Origin: Ruegeria denitrificans
Lineage (GTDB): Bacteria > Pseudomonadota > Alphaproteobacteria > Rhodobacterales > Rhodobacteraceae
DNA length: 64,000 nucleotides
Assembly: GCF_001458295.1 (NCBI RefSeq)
Contig: NZ_CYUD01000003.1
Coordinates: 1 to 64,000 of the forward strand
Direction of reading: 5' to 3'
How positions within the stretch are numbered: position 1 is the stretch's first letter; each line of letters starts with the position of its first letter. Below are positions 16,925 to 24,528 of this stretch, piece by piece. The notes beneath the pieces are model-generated. The model worked only from the letters and a program-made list of their open reading frames with translations, was not told where the DNA came from and made no database searches. The position numbers were made by a program, and so were the translations under genes.

Positions 16925-18540
16925 TGTGTCAACCTCAACATACGGACAGAGGATGCAATCGAGGTAAAGGCATCTGTGAGGTCAGGGGCCGACGCATCGT
17001 AGTAATGACTGGCGGAGCTTGCGCAATTTTCCAGTACCTTTTGGCCGCTCGCCGGGGCGTTGACGCTGACACTAAAGACAATCACGCCTTCATCCTTGGC
17101 GGCCTTGCACACGTGTTTGGTGCGCTGATCCTTGGCAACCGCGGTTTTCTTGCTGAACGCACTGGATTCCCATTGACCATAGGCACTTGCCGAGTGAGTG
17201 AAGATGTTGTTTTCGATGTATTCCAAAGACACGTTCTTCAGCAGCTGAACGTAGGACAATTGTACCGCGTTGCCAGGTTCGGCTTCATTCACGCATTCGG
17301 TTTTGCTGCCCTTGGTTGTGCATCGCGAGCTTCCCTCGCCGTAGGCGTGATCCTGCCAGCTGTTGTCGTGCGGCCACCAGTACATAGGGGCGCCATTTGA
17401 TTGGAAGACTGAGAAACGATCAGCGTCCTCGTTGTACCATATATCCGACATCGTGGTGCGTCTCGACGGGTTGAGCATGTGCTGGTCAGTATTGTCACCA
17501 TCGGAAACCAGGATCAGAACCTTTAGGACGTTGCTGTTGTAAGGCAGAGGACGGTTGTCGAATATTTCCGGAACGATACCGTCACCACCTTTAACTACGG
17601 GGGTGGCAAGGTTCTCGATGACCGGCTGTGTACCGGGATCCAGCAGGATAAGGCCCCAATTCGCGCCATTGTCCAGGCCCGAGTCCTCGTCCACAATCGG
17701 ATTGGCGAGCTTGGTGAGGCCGTCGACGTAGTCATGAAGCACGGTTTCATTGTTTTGGAAGGGCAGGATCGCCGATCCATCGCGGATTGGGCAGACAGGA
17801 TGTTCAATCGGCTCTTTTGTCTCAGTATAAGGGTCGAAATGAGCCGTTTGTTCCAGCACCCTGGTCAGAGAAAGATCAGGCTTGCTGAATTCGTTGTCGA
17901 TAAAGTTGACACAGTGCGAGTGGTCATGGAACCGGTCGAGATTGTAGTACTTCAGCAAATCCGCGCCAGCGTTCACCTGGCTGGAATATGGGATCAGTGA
18001 GAATGAAACCTCGTTGCTCCACGTCCCGTTTTTTGTTCCAATCTTTGTAATGATGCTTTTCGTAGCAGCTTGCAGTGCTGGCAGGTCAATTGAGGTCGAG
18101 ACGTCCATGGCAATTGAGATCTCTGCCAAACCGACGCTTTCCTCGGCAGTGCTTGCCGCGGGAGCAATCAGTGAATCGACGCCGGAAAGGTGCATGAATT
18201 GGGTCGGGAACTCGGACATGGCTGTCGCCGACACCTCACGATAACCAACGTCGTTGACCACATCGATGCTGGTCACATGTTCCAAAAGATCCGCGCTTTC
18301 CAGGTACGAACGAACGACGGCTTCCGGTTCTTCCTTTTGATCAAGGTCCGCCGCGGCCAGAACAGCTCGGTCCAGCGTGTATTGCAAGTCCGCTCGTTCG
18401 TTTTCAAAGCGCATGTAATCTATGCCGATGCCCACAAGGGCGACGATGCACAAAAACATCAAGAGGGCGAAAATGGTGAGTGAACCGCTCTCGTCACGGC
18501 GAAATTGCCGTGCACCTGTCGGGGGCAGAATATCGAGCAT
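16921..18540 (-). CDS. TadG-like protein with von Willebrand factor A domain
   Basis: 539 residues. The N-terminus has the TadG/TadE-type anchor (RRDESGSLTIFALLMFLCIVAL in pieces), then a coiled region (ADLQYTLDRAVLAAADLDQ). A VWA domain starts near residue 142, with the metal-site motif DVSTS and, later, LVSDGDNT. TadG proteins sit at the outer face and contribute to Tad pilus function. It heads an operon with two TadE-like genes. The secretion ATPase, secretin and Flp pilin genes are not in this window, so the main tad locus must be elsewhere or absent. Confidence 0.82.
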   Translation of the reverse strand: MLDILPPTGARQFRRDESGSLTIFALLMFLCIVALVGIGIDYMRFENERADLQYTLDRAVLAAADLDQKEEPEAVVRSYLESADLLEHVTSIDVVNDVGYREVSATAMSEFPTQFMHLSGVDSLIAPAASTAEESVGLAEISIAMDVSTSIDLPALQAATKSIITKIGTKNGTWSNEVSFSLIPYSSQVNAGADLLKYYNLDRFHDHSHCVNFIDNEFSKPDLSLTRVLEQTAHFDPYTETKEPIEHPVCPIRDGSAILPFQNNETVLHDYVDGLTKLANPIVDEDSGLDNGANWGLILLDPGTQPVIENLATPVVKGGDGIVPEIFDNRPLPYNSNVLKVLILVSDGDNTDQHMLNPSRRTTMSDIWYNEDADRFSVFQSNGAPMYWWPHDNSWQDHAYGEGSSRCTTKGSKTECVNEAEPGNAVQLSYVQLLKNVSLEYIENNIFTHSASAYGQWESSAFSKKTAVAKDQRTKHVCKAAKDEGVIVFSVSVNAPASGQKVLENCASSASHYYDASAPDLTDAFTSIASSVRMLRLTQ

Positions 18541-19209
18541 GGCGTTCTCCAGTAGCAGCTAAGAATGAGGGGATAGCGTAGAGGAGAATTCCGTCTTTAA
18601 TTTGGTGCAAATTGGGTGATTAAATAACAGAAGATGAATATGATATTAATTAAAAGTAAAAGAAAATTAGGTTCGATAAGATGGATATGGAAAGGGAATG
18701 AACAGAGTGAATCCGAAAATTGTTTAATTTACAAACTATTATGTGTTTTTTTTGTTTCTGACGTGCAGACCGGATCCTTTTTGCTCTCAATAAGAGAAAG
18801 CACTACAGCACCAAAAGACCACACAGCGCATAGGGCTATCTTCCGTCGGCACTAGATACCATTGTCCCGATGGACCAGTCATGCACTACAATCAAACCGG
18901 ACCAGTCAAATCATGCCAACCACTCCAACTGGGTCGCTTTCAGTAGTTACCACATTATCTGCCGGGGCACCCGCTACCAATTTACCAATCGGCCGGTTTA
19001 ATTATTGTTAGTAATATATCTTCCAAAGCCATGACCAGGATGACTGGTTTAGTCCGCGTAGCAGTCGTCCACGCAAAGTGCAGCGAACGACTGCTGTGAG
19101 CCCGAAAGCAGTAGTTTACTTTGGCGCGTTACCTATCGCGCCTTCAAATGGCGGATTCGGCATTTTTTTTGCAAACCTGCTAAGCTCATTCAGCTAGGGA
19201 GGGAAAACC
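18541..19209. other. AT-rich intergenic region with no supported gene
   Basis: About 670 bases. From roughly 18590 to 18770 the sequence is strongly AT-rich compared with its surroundings (runs of TAATTAAAAG and AAATTTAC type). A 73-codon plus-strand frame at 18634 lacks a ribosome site and recognisable motifs. The second copy of the 64-bp repeat is at 19052. An A+T-rich leader and the ribosome site of the DUF1059-like gene close the region. Confidence 0.5.
19052..19115 (+). repeat. Dispersed 64-bp repeat, copy 2
   Basis: GTCCGCGTAGCAGTCGTC at the start and CTGCTGTGAGCCCGAAAGC near the end match copy 1 at 15580 in the same orientation. The copies are about 3.4 kb apart and bracket the Tad genes. 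Confidence 0.6.
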
Positions 19210-19410
19210 ATGGCGAACGCTTTTTCTTACGCCTGTAGAGATTGTGAAGGAATGGAAGCTTGTCCAGCCAGCGTTGTGGCAGAAACTAAAGACGAAGTCT
19301 GGAAGTTGGTTGAGCTTCATGCGCAGGTTGCACACGGAGAAAATCCCGCAGAATGGGACAGTAAGACAAGAGAGTATTTAGGGACACTGATTCAGCCTGT
19401 GAATGTCTAA
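19210..19410 (+). CDS. Small DUF1059-like protein
   Basis: 66 residues with a good ribosome site (AGGGAGGG about 8 bases before ATG). The N-terminus YACRDCEGMEACPASVVAET has Cys residues spaced as in DUF1059 proteins, then a helix ending with H-A-x-x-x-H-G (LHAQVAHGE). These small proteins are widespread and uncharacterised; the Cys/His set suggests metal binding. It stands alone between remnants, so no operon context helps. Confidence 0.65.
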   Translation: MANAFSYACRDCEGMEACPASVVAETKDEVWKLVELHAQVAHGENPAEWDSKTREYLGTLIQPVNV

Positions 19411-19620
19411 CTGAACTTGCAAAATAATCTCAGCGTTTCTTCATAAGCGCATCAACTTTGGCTGCCCAACCTTAGTGACTGGATATCTCGTACGAACTCA
19501 ATGTGGTCGAATTGCAAATCTATGTTTTGTCTCCACTTTTTGGTTTTGGAAGCCTGTGAAGGAGTATAGTCAATGTCATCCAAAGACAAAATCTTCATAG
19601 GCTCGATTCATTAGCGAAGC
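19411..19620. other. Short non-coding spacer
   Basis: No open frame of note, no repeat and no strong hairpin recognised. It separates the small DUF1059-like gene from a minus-strand gene remnant. Confidence 0.4.
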
Positions 19621-19779
19621 TTAGCTATACGTCTCTGGAGCTTGTCGTAGGCTGGGCCATTGTTTCGGGCAATGACCGTAAATCACGAACGCGTCTTTCG
19701 CTGCGGCCAGTTTCATCAACCGTTCTGCGCTGGCATTTTCTGATCGAGCCGCAATGGCGAACCGGGGTTGCTCGTGTTT
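19621..19779 (-). pseudogene. Remnant resembling the C-terminus of a metallo-beta-lactamase-fold lactonase
   Basis: The last 52 codons of a 95-codon minus-strand frame contain R-L-M-K-L-A followed by FVIYGHCPKQWPSLRQAPETY and a stop. G-H-x-x-x-Q-W-x-x-L-x-x-A-P-x-x-Y is reminiscent of the C-terminal end of N-acyl homoserine lactonase-like proteins, where the His binds metal. The frame upstream is unrelated in feel, and no N-terminal HxHxDH motif is nearby, so only the tail of a gene would remain. Weak evidence from one motif. Confidence 0.3.
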
Positions 19780-19820
19780 CCGCAGAAAGCGGAGCGCCGA
19801 TAGTCCCGGCTTCGGCGAAC

Positions 19821-20051
19821 ATGCGTAATTCGCGGCACTACTACCGAACTCGACGATTGGCGGCGCTACTCGGTGGGGGAAACGACGAGTTCGGACGCAG
19901 GGTGGCATCCTTAAGGTACGTGTCAGAGCTGATTGCTAAACTAGGTGGAACCTACGATGTGTATTACGGCCCAATTCAACCTGCGGGAACAGCACCGGAC
20001 CTGCTGAAAGAGTTATCAGAAGGATTGGTGCCTGGTCTCTACAAATCCTAG
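19821..20051 (+). CDS. Hypothetical 76-residue frame
   Basis: Not recognised. The first third is Arg/Tyr-rich and overlaps the minus-strand lactonase-like frame; the second half (VSELIAKLGGTYDVYYGPI) reads more like real protein. There is no clear ribosome site. It may be the 3' end of a broken gene lying between remnants rather than an expressed gene. Confidence 0.2.
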   Translation: MRNSRHYYRTRRLAALLGGGNDEFGRRVASLRYVSELIAKLGGTYDVYYGPIQPAGTAPDLLKELSEGLVPGLYKS

Positions 20052-20192
20052 GGCACTACGGCACGGCGAAAGAAAAGATCGTTCAGCACCATGGGGTGTG
20101 GGTGTCAGAGAGAGTTAGGTCGCGCGTTAGTTTTAGCCTAAGACTAAAGCTGAACTGGCAGGACAAGCCTACGTTTGGGTTTCGTAACCAAT

Positions 20193-20378
20193 ACAGAAAT
20201 TCGCTTCCGTCCAGTCCTCCGTCTACAACAACTTCAGGCAGGAAAGATCGCTGGCTAGCAGAGCCTCATTCAAGCTGACACGCACCGCCGCTCCGGCCGA
20301 ATGGCGCGAACTTGACGCAGCATATGGGGCCGCTTTACTGGCCTAGCTGAGATTGGTTCGAATTTGTCAGCCAGCACT
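20193..20378 (+). mobile_element. 3' end remnant of an IS6-type element
   Basis: About 50 codons match the transposase C-terminus of the copies at 9977 and 59701: SSVYNNF, QERSLASR, FKLTRTAAPAEWREL. A TAG follows, then GAGATTGGTTCGAATTTGTCAG, which corresponds to the right terminal region. Everything upstream of it is lost. The remnant ends next to the stop codon of the Gfo/Idh/MocA gene on the other strand (20382). Confidence 0.75.
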
Positions 20379-20381
20379 CAA

Positions 20382-21497
20382 TCAGGTTCTGGCTGTTCTA
20401 ACGCTTCCTACTTCGATTTCTCTGTTGCGTTCGGATGATGCAATTGCCGCGAAAACGATGGCCAATGACCTCAGGTTGTTTCTTGCAGAAACTGTAGGCT
20501 CTCGATTGTTTTCGATTGCACAAAGAAGCTCTCCCATTGCGCCACGAAAACCGTCGTTGAACCATTGTCCGTTGAGCGCTGGGCGCGCGATGCCATGCGC
20601 CGTCTCAAGCGTTACAGATTGTGTCGAAAGATCCGGCCCGTCTGATGTCAGACTGCCGGTCGTGCCCGCAACGTATGTTGTGTCTCGAGGGCCATAAGGC
20701 ACGCCCCCGTCAAAAACCAAGCTTGCTTGTCCTTGGTCCAAACGTACCAATGCCTGCGACATCAAAGGGACTTTGTTTGCCTGGCCGCGCGCAGTTGTAG
20801 CGGTTGCAAATACGCTTTCGGCCCTGTCTCCGACCAGGGACGTAAGAAAGTCGAACCAATGCACCCCAAAATCGTAGAGTATCAGGTGGTCAATCTCGTC
20901 AAACGGAGTACCTGCAGTCCATCCGTGATCCCAGTGAATTGAGATGTGGGCAGACAGAACATCGCCGATCAATCCGGCTGAAACCGCCTCGCGCATCCAG
21001 GACAGGTGCGGGGCCCAGCGACCATTTTGGTTTACCGCGAGTTTCACACCCTGATCATCCGCCAGCTTCACAAGGTCCTTGCCCTGATCAAGGTCGGTAA
21101 CAAATGGCTTCTGGCTAAGCACGTGTTTGCCCGCTTGCAAGGCAGCTTTGATAATTGGCACGCGATGTTCTGGGTGGAGGGTGATATCGATAACGTCAAT
21201 CTCACGATCTGCAAGAAGTGCCTGCCAGTCATCTTTGATGCGGGCAGACGGACAGTACTCAGCGGCCTTTTCCTCGGCCTTCGCCCGCGTCCGGTTCCAG
21301 ATTGCGGCGACGTCCCAGCCGGCCGTTCGGTAGGCATCAAGATGGCTTGCAGAAATTCCGCCCGTACCAATTACCCCGATCCGGGGCTTGTAGTGCTGAG
21401 GCATCGGCGGCGTATACGGCAAACCCGGGGCAGGGATGTCCCGCTTCTTGGCTGATTTCAAAGCGTACTGGTCCGTATCGCCACTGTCCCCACTCAT
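20382..21497 (-). CDS. Gfo/Idh/MocA-family dehydrogenase (third-position gene)
   Basis: 371 residues from ATG 21497, which overlaps the stop of the preceding gene (ATGA); upstream codons in the same frame are a shadow of that gene. The Rossmann motif is GVIGTGGISASH near residue 40. The EKP-like motif is altered to SQKPFVTD, with the active-site Lys kept. A later block has HLILYDFGVHWFDFL with the usual H-x-x-D. It probably oxidises a ring hydroxyl of a sugar or cyclitol with NAD(P). It is the final gene of the operon. The 3' end adjoins an IS remnant but the frame appears complete. Confidence 0.85.
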   Translation of the reverse strand: MSGDSGDTDQYALKSAKKRDIPAPGLPYTPPMPQHYKPRIGVIGTGGISASHLDAYRTAGWDVAAIWNRTRAKAEEKAAEYCPSARIKDDWQALLADREIDVIDITLHPEHRVPIIKAALQAGKHVLSQKPFVTDLDQGKDLVKLADDQGVKLAVNQNGRWAPHLSWMREAVSAGLIGDVLSAHISIHWDHGWTAGTPFDEIDHLILYDFGVHWFDFLTSLVGDRAESVFATATTARGQANKVPLMSQALVRLDQGQASLVFDGGVPYGPRDTTYVAGTTGSLTSDGPDLSTQSVTLETAHGIARPALNGQWFNDGFRGAMGELLCAIENNREPTVSARNNLRSLAIVFAAIASSERNREIEVGSVRTART

Positions 21498-22570
21498 GAC
21501 AGCAACCGGAGTGTTTGTTTTTCGCGTGCCGAACGACGCGCGGTATCGACGATCCGTTGCGCGGTCAGACAAAGGGCGGGATCCAACGGCCCTGTGACCG
21601 GGGCTCCTTTGGAAATGCAGCCAAGCACATATTCGATCGCATTTCGTTCGCCAACTGGAAGCGGGGTCACTGGAAACTCGTGCCTTTCAGGTCGGGCGCG
21701 GGTCTGAACTGTTAGGTGGCTGGCATAATCAGGCGATGAAATGGTGCCATCTGTGCCCACAAAGACAAATCCACAGGTTGGCTGAGGCTGCGTGGTCCAC
21801 GGGTCGGTGAAGGTGCCCCAGCGTGTTTCCATTTTGGATAGCCCGGTTTCATAACGGCAAACGGCAATGGCATGCTGGTCGACTTCGATACCGGGTGTTT
21901 CGTCAACCGTACATGTTACCTCAATCGGCGCTCTTCCATCCATGTACCAGGTTCCAAGCGTCGCTCCGTAGCCAAGATAATCTAACAATGATCCACCACC
22001 AGATGCACGCGTATACCACCAGGAGTTCGGTTTCTGACGCTCAACCTCCTCGGCGGTCACTTCAACTTTGTCGGCCAGATGGTACAACGGTCCCCGATTT
22101 CCGTCGTAGAAATGAACTTCGCGCAAATCGCCGATCATCCCTTCATCTATCAACCGTTTGGCCGTCACGTGGCTTTCAACCCATCGCAAAGGCCAGTTGA
22201 TGATCAGCTGTTTGCCTGTTTCGTTCATCGCGGCCATCATGCGGCGCGCATCATCCGCGGATGCAGCAAAGGGTTTTTCGACAAAAACATGCAGGTCATG
22301 CGGGGCCAGCCGTTCAGTAAATTCCGCGTGCTGAGCTGTCGCCACACAAAGAAGAGCAATGTCGTAAGGACCCGCTGCCATGCATGTGTCGAAGTCCGTA
22401 AACACCCTATCTTCGGGAATGTCGAAAGCCGTCACTGCCGCCTGCATTTTATCCCGATCCGGATCAAAGACCGCAGCGATTTCTGCGTCAGGATGATCTT
22501 GCACCATCCGCAGCAAATCACCCATGTGCATGTGATCGAAACTGATGCCGACGATCCGGAATTTGGCCAT
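21494..22570 (-). CDS. Gfo/Idh/MocA-family dehydrogenase
   Basis: 358 residues. The N-terminal nucleotide-binding stretch is atypical, FRIVGISFDHMHMGDL in place of the usual GxGxxG, although the following VFDPDRDKMQAA and the FVEKPFAAS motif are normal. W-Y-T-R-A-S-GGGSLLDYLGYGATL corresponds to the GG...D...H region, with Tyr/Gly in place of the usual His. The missing glycine loop suggests a changed cofactor mode. It lies 12 bp after the second ABC permease gene, and its stop overlaps the start of the next dehydrogenase. Confidence 0.82.
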   Translation of the reverse strand: MAKFRIVGISFDHMHMGDLLRMVQDHPDAEIAAVFDPDRDKMQAAVTAFDIPEDRVFTDFDTCMAAGPYDIALLCVATAQHAEFTERLAPHDLHVFVEKPFAASADDARRMMAAMNETGKQLIINWPLRWVESHVTAKRLIDEGMIGDLREVHFYDGNRGPLYHLADKVEVTAEEVERQKPNSWWYTRASGGGSLLDYLGYGATLGTWYMDGRAPIEVTCTVDETPGIEVDQHAIAVCRYETGLSKMETRWGTFTDPWTTQPQPTCGFVFVGTDGTISSPDYASHLTVQTRARPERHEFPVTPLPVGERNAIEYVLGCISKGAPVTGPLDPALCLTAQRIVDTARRSAREKQTLRLLS

Positions 22571-22582
22571 TGGAAACCTCCC

Positions 22583-23590
22583 TTAGCGTGTGCCGGTGAT
22601 CCTGACGTAGAGTGCGGTAACCGCGAGGATGATCAGTCCAAACAGGGCTGTACGTGCACCTTCCGGCATCTGCATCAAAGTTAACATAGTATCCAGCACA
22701 CGCAGAATTAGTGCGCCCACAATCGCACCTGCGAAACTACCACGACCTCCGAAAATCGATGTGCCGCCAATCACCGCTGCAGCGACCGAAGGCAATAACA
22801 ACGGATTGGCGAGACTCAGCGACGTTTGGCGGATCATGCCGAGATAGAGCAAACCCGCTAGCGCGGCGATCAAACTGGATAATACGTAGAGCGCCAGATA
22901 GACCTGCCAGGCTCGAACCCCGGATAGCTTCGCAGCCTGTTCGTTGGAGCCCAGTGCGAACAGCAATCGGCCAAATCCGGTATAGCGCATGAGCCAAAGA
23001 ATAAAGAGTGCGAAGGGGATGAATACAAAAAGGCCGTTTGGCATCCCTGCCGTTCGGCCTGTTCCGAGCCAGGCAAGAAAAGTGGGGATTTCTGTTCCTG
23101 CATTTATGACCAGCCGTTGATAGACCTGCAGGCATCCCGTTGCGATTAATCCTGTTCCAAGCGTCATGATCAACGGATGGACCCGGACCAATCCCACGCC
23201 GATGCCATTTACTACGCCAACAACAAGGCCAGCGGACAGCGCGATCAATACTGCAGGTGTGACGCCCCAGATCGCACTCAGCGTTGCGCAGACGAAAGCT
23301 GATACGGTGGCAACCACCCCTACGGACAAGTCTATTCCTGCGGTCAGCATTGTTAGCACCTGACAGGCGGCTAGCATGGCCAGCGGAATTGCGAACTTGA
23401 TCAGGTTGCCGACCCAAAAGGTTGATATCAACCCATCTCGACCGGCCCGGACCGGGGTGACGATACCCGGCCGTAATACCTCGAGCACGGCGATCATCAG
23501 GAACAGGAAGATCAAGAGAGGGATGATCGGGTTGTCCCGAAGATACCGACCAAAGCGGGCGATCGGCGGGTCTGTCGCGTCCATACTCAT
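22583..23590 (-). CDS. Sugar ABC transporter permease (RbsC family), subunit 2
   Basis: 335 residues with roughly eight to ten membrane helices. Family stretches include GIDLSVGVVATVSAF, NGIGVGLVRVHPLIMTLGT (in pieces), the FALGSNEQAAKLSG loop that contacts the ATPase, and AAAVIGGTSIFGGRGSFAGA. With the next permease it forms a heterodimeric channel for a monosaccharide or cyclitol. ATG 23590 overlaps the stop of the first permease gene (ATGA). Confidence 0.92.
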   Translation of the reverse strand: MSMDATDPPIARFGRYLRDNPIIPLLIFLFLMIAVLEVLRPGIVTPVRAGRDGLISTFWVGNLIKFAIPLAMLAACQVLTMLTAGIDLSVGVVATVSAFVCATLSAIWGVTPAVLIALSAGLVVGVVNGIGVGLVRVHPLIMTLGTGLIATGCLQVYQRLVINAGTEIPTFLAWLGTGRTAGMPNGLFVFIPFALFILWLMRYTGFGRLLFALGSNEQAAKLSGVRAWQVYLALYVLSSLIAALAGLLYLGMIRQTSLSLANPLLLPSVAAAVIGGTSIFGGRGSFAGAIVGALILRVLDTMLTLMQMPEGARTALFGLIILAVTALYVRITGTR

Positions 23591-24528
23591 CGGCGGGCCC
23601 CCTTTAGTGAAGCCGCCGTGCCTAGCATAACGACGAGAACCATAATCGTGCCTTCAATAATGGTGGTCACATTTGGATCGACGGCCAGCAATGTCAGGAT
23701 CGTTCGGATGATCCGCAGAATGAATACGGCGATGATTGGGCCAAGAAGGCCGCCTTTGCCGCCGCCCAGCACGACGCCGCCAAGAACCACCGCGGCGACA
23801 GAGGCCATGAGGTATGGGCCCGGTACCGGTTCGCCAATTCCGGTCAGGGCGGCCAGACTTAATCCACCCATGGCACAAAACAGACCGCAAAGCGCGTAGG
23901 CAGCAATCTTCGTACTTCCGACCGCAACGCCCGAACGGAAGGCGGCCAACTCGTCCGACCCAGTTGCATAGATCGAAAGGCCAAGTTTGGAACGCCGAAC
24001 CGGCAACCAGATCACCGCGATGCCTAAGACGATAACGATAAGCACCTTTGGCAGCCCGTCGAATAGAAAATGACCGCGGATTGTCTGCTCCAGCCAGTCT
24101 GCCGTCGCGCCGCCGGGTGTCTCGAGGATCAATAACGCAACGCCTTCCCACACAAAAAGCATGGCGAGAGTAACGACGATGTCGGGCACCCGAGTTACCA
24201 CGATTAGAAGGCCATTAATCAGCCCCATCAAAAGTCCGACACCCAGAACGATAATCAGGGCTGGCACACCGGCCATGCGTTCCATCAATACGGCAGCAGT
24301 CACAGCGCACACGGCCATCATCGATGCGACGGACAAATCGATGCCTCCGACGATTACGACGACAGCCATACCGGCAGTTGCGAAAGCAAAGGGCAGGGCG
24401 GCGCGGGCGATACTCTCCAACCCGGACGCTCCGAACGTGGGTTGTATCAATTTTGTGATGGTCAGAAGGAGCACAAGAAGCACAACCAGACCCATGACCC
24501 ACGCGTGTTTTCGGATGGCCCCGTTCAC
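23587..24528 (-). CDS. Sugar ABC transporter permease (RbsC family), subunit 1
   Basis: 313 residues, about eight helices. Diagnostic stretches are GGIDLSVASMMAVCA, IVVTLAMLFVWEGVAL and ATGSDELAAFRSGV, and the terminal AVVLGGVVLGGGKGG block. The GTG start (24526-24528) overlaps the TGA of the ATPase gene. It shares only family-level resemblance with subunit 2, as in other two-permease sugar transporters of this class. Confidence 0.92.
   Translation of the reverse strand: MNGAIRKHAWVMGLVVLLVLLLTITKLIQPTFGASGLESIARAALPFAFATAGMAVVVIVGGIDLSVASMMAVCAVTAAVLMERMAGVPALIIVLGVGLLMGLINGLLIVVTRVPDIVVTLAMLFVWEGVALLILETPGGATADWLEQTIRGHFLFDGLPKVLIVIVLGIAVIWLPVRRSKLGLSIYATGSDELAAFRSGVAVGSTKIAAYALCGLFCAMGGLSLAALTGIGEPVPGPYLMASVAAVVLGGVVLGGGKGGLLGPIIAVFILRIIRTILTLLAVDPNVTTIIEGTIMVLVVMLGTAASLKGARR

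Noticed and set aside
18634..18855. 73-codon plus-strand frame in the AT-rich spacer
   Set aside because: Composition follows the AT bias (Lys, Ile and Ser-rich), no ribosome site, no motif.
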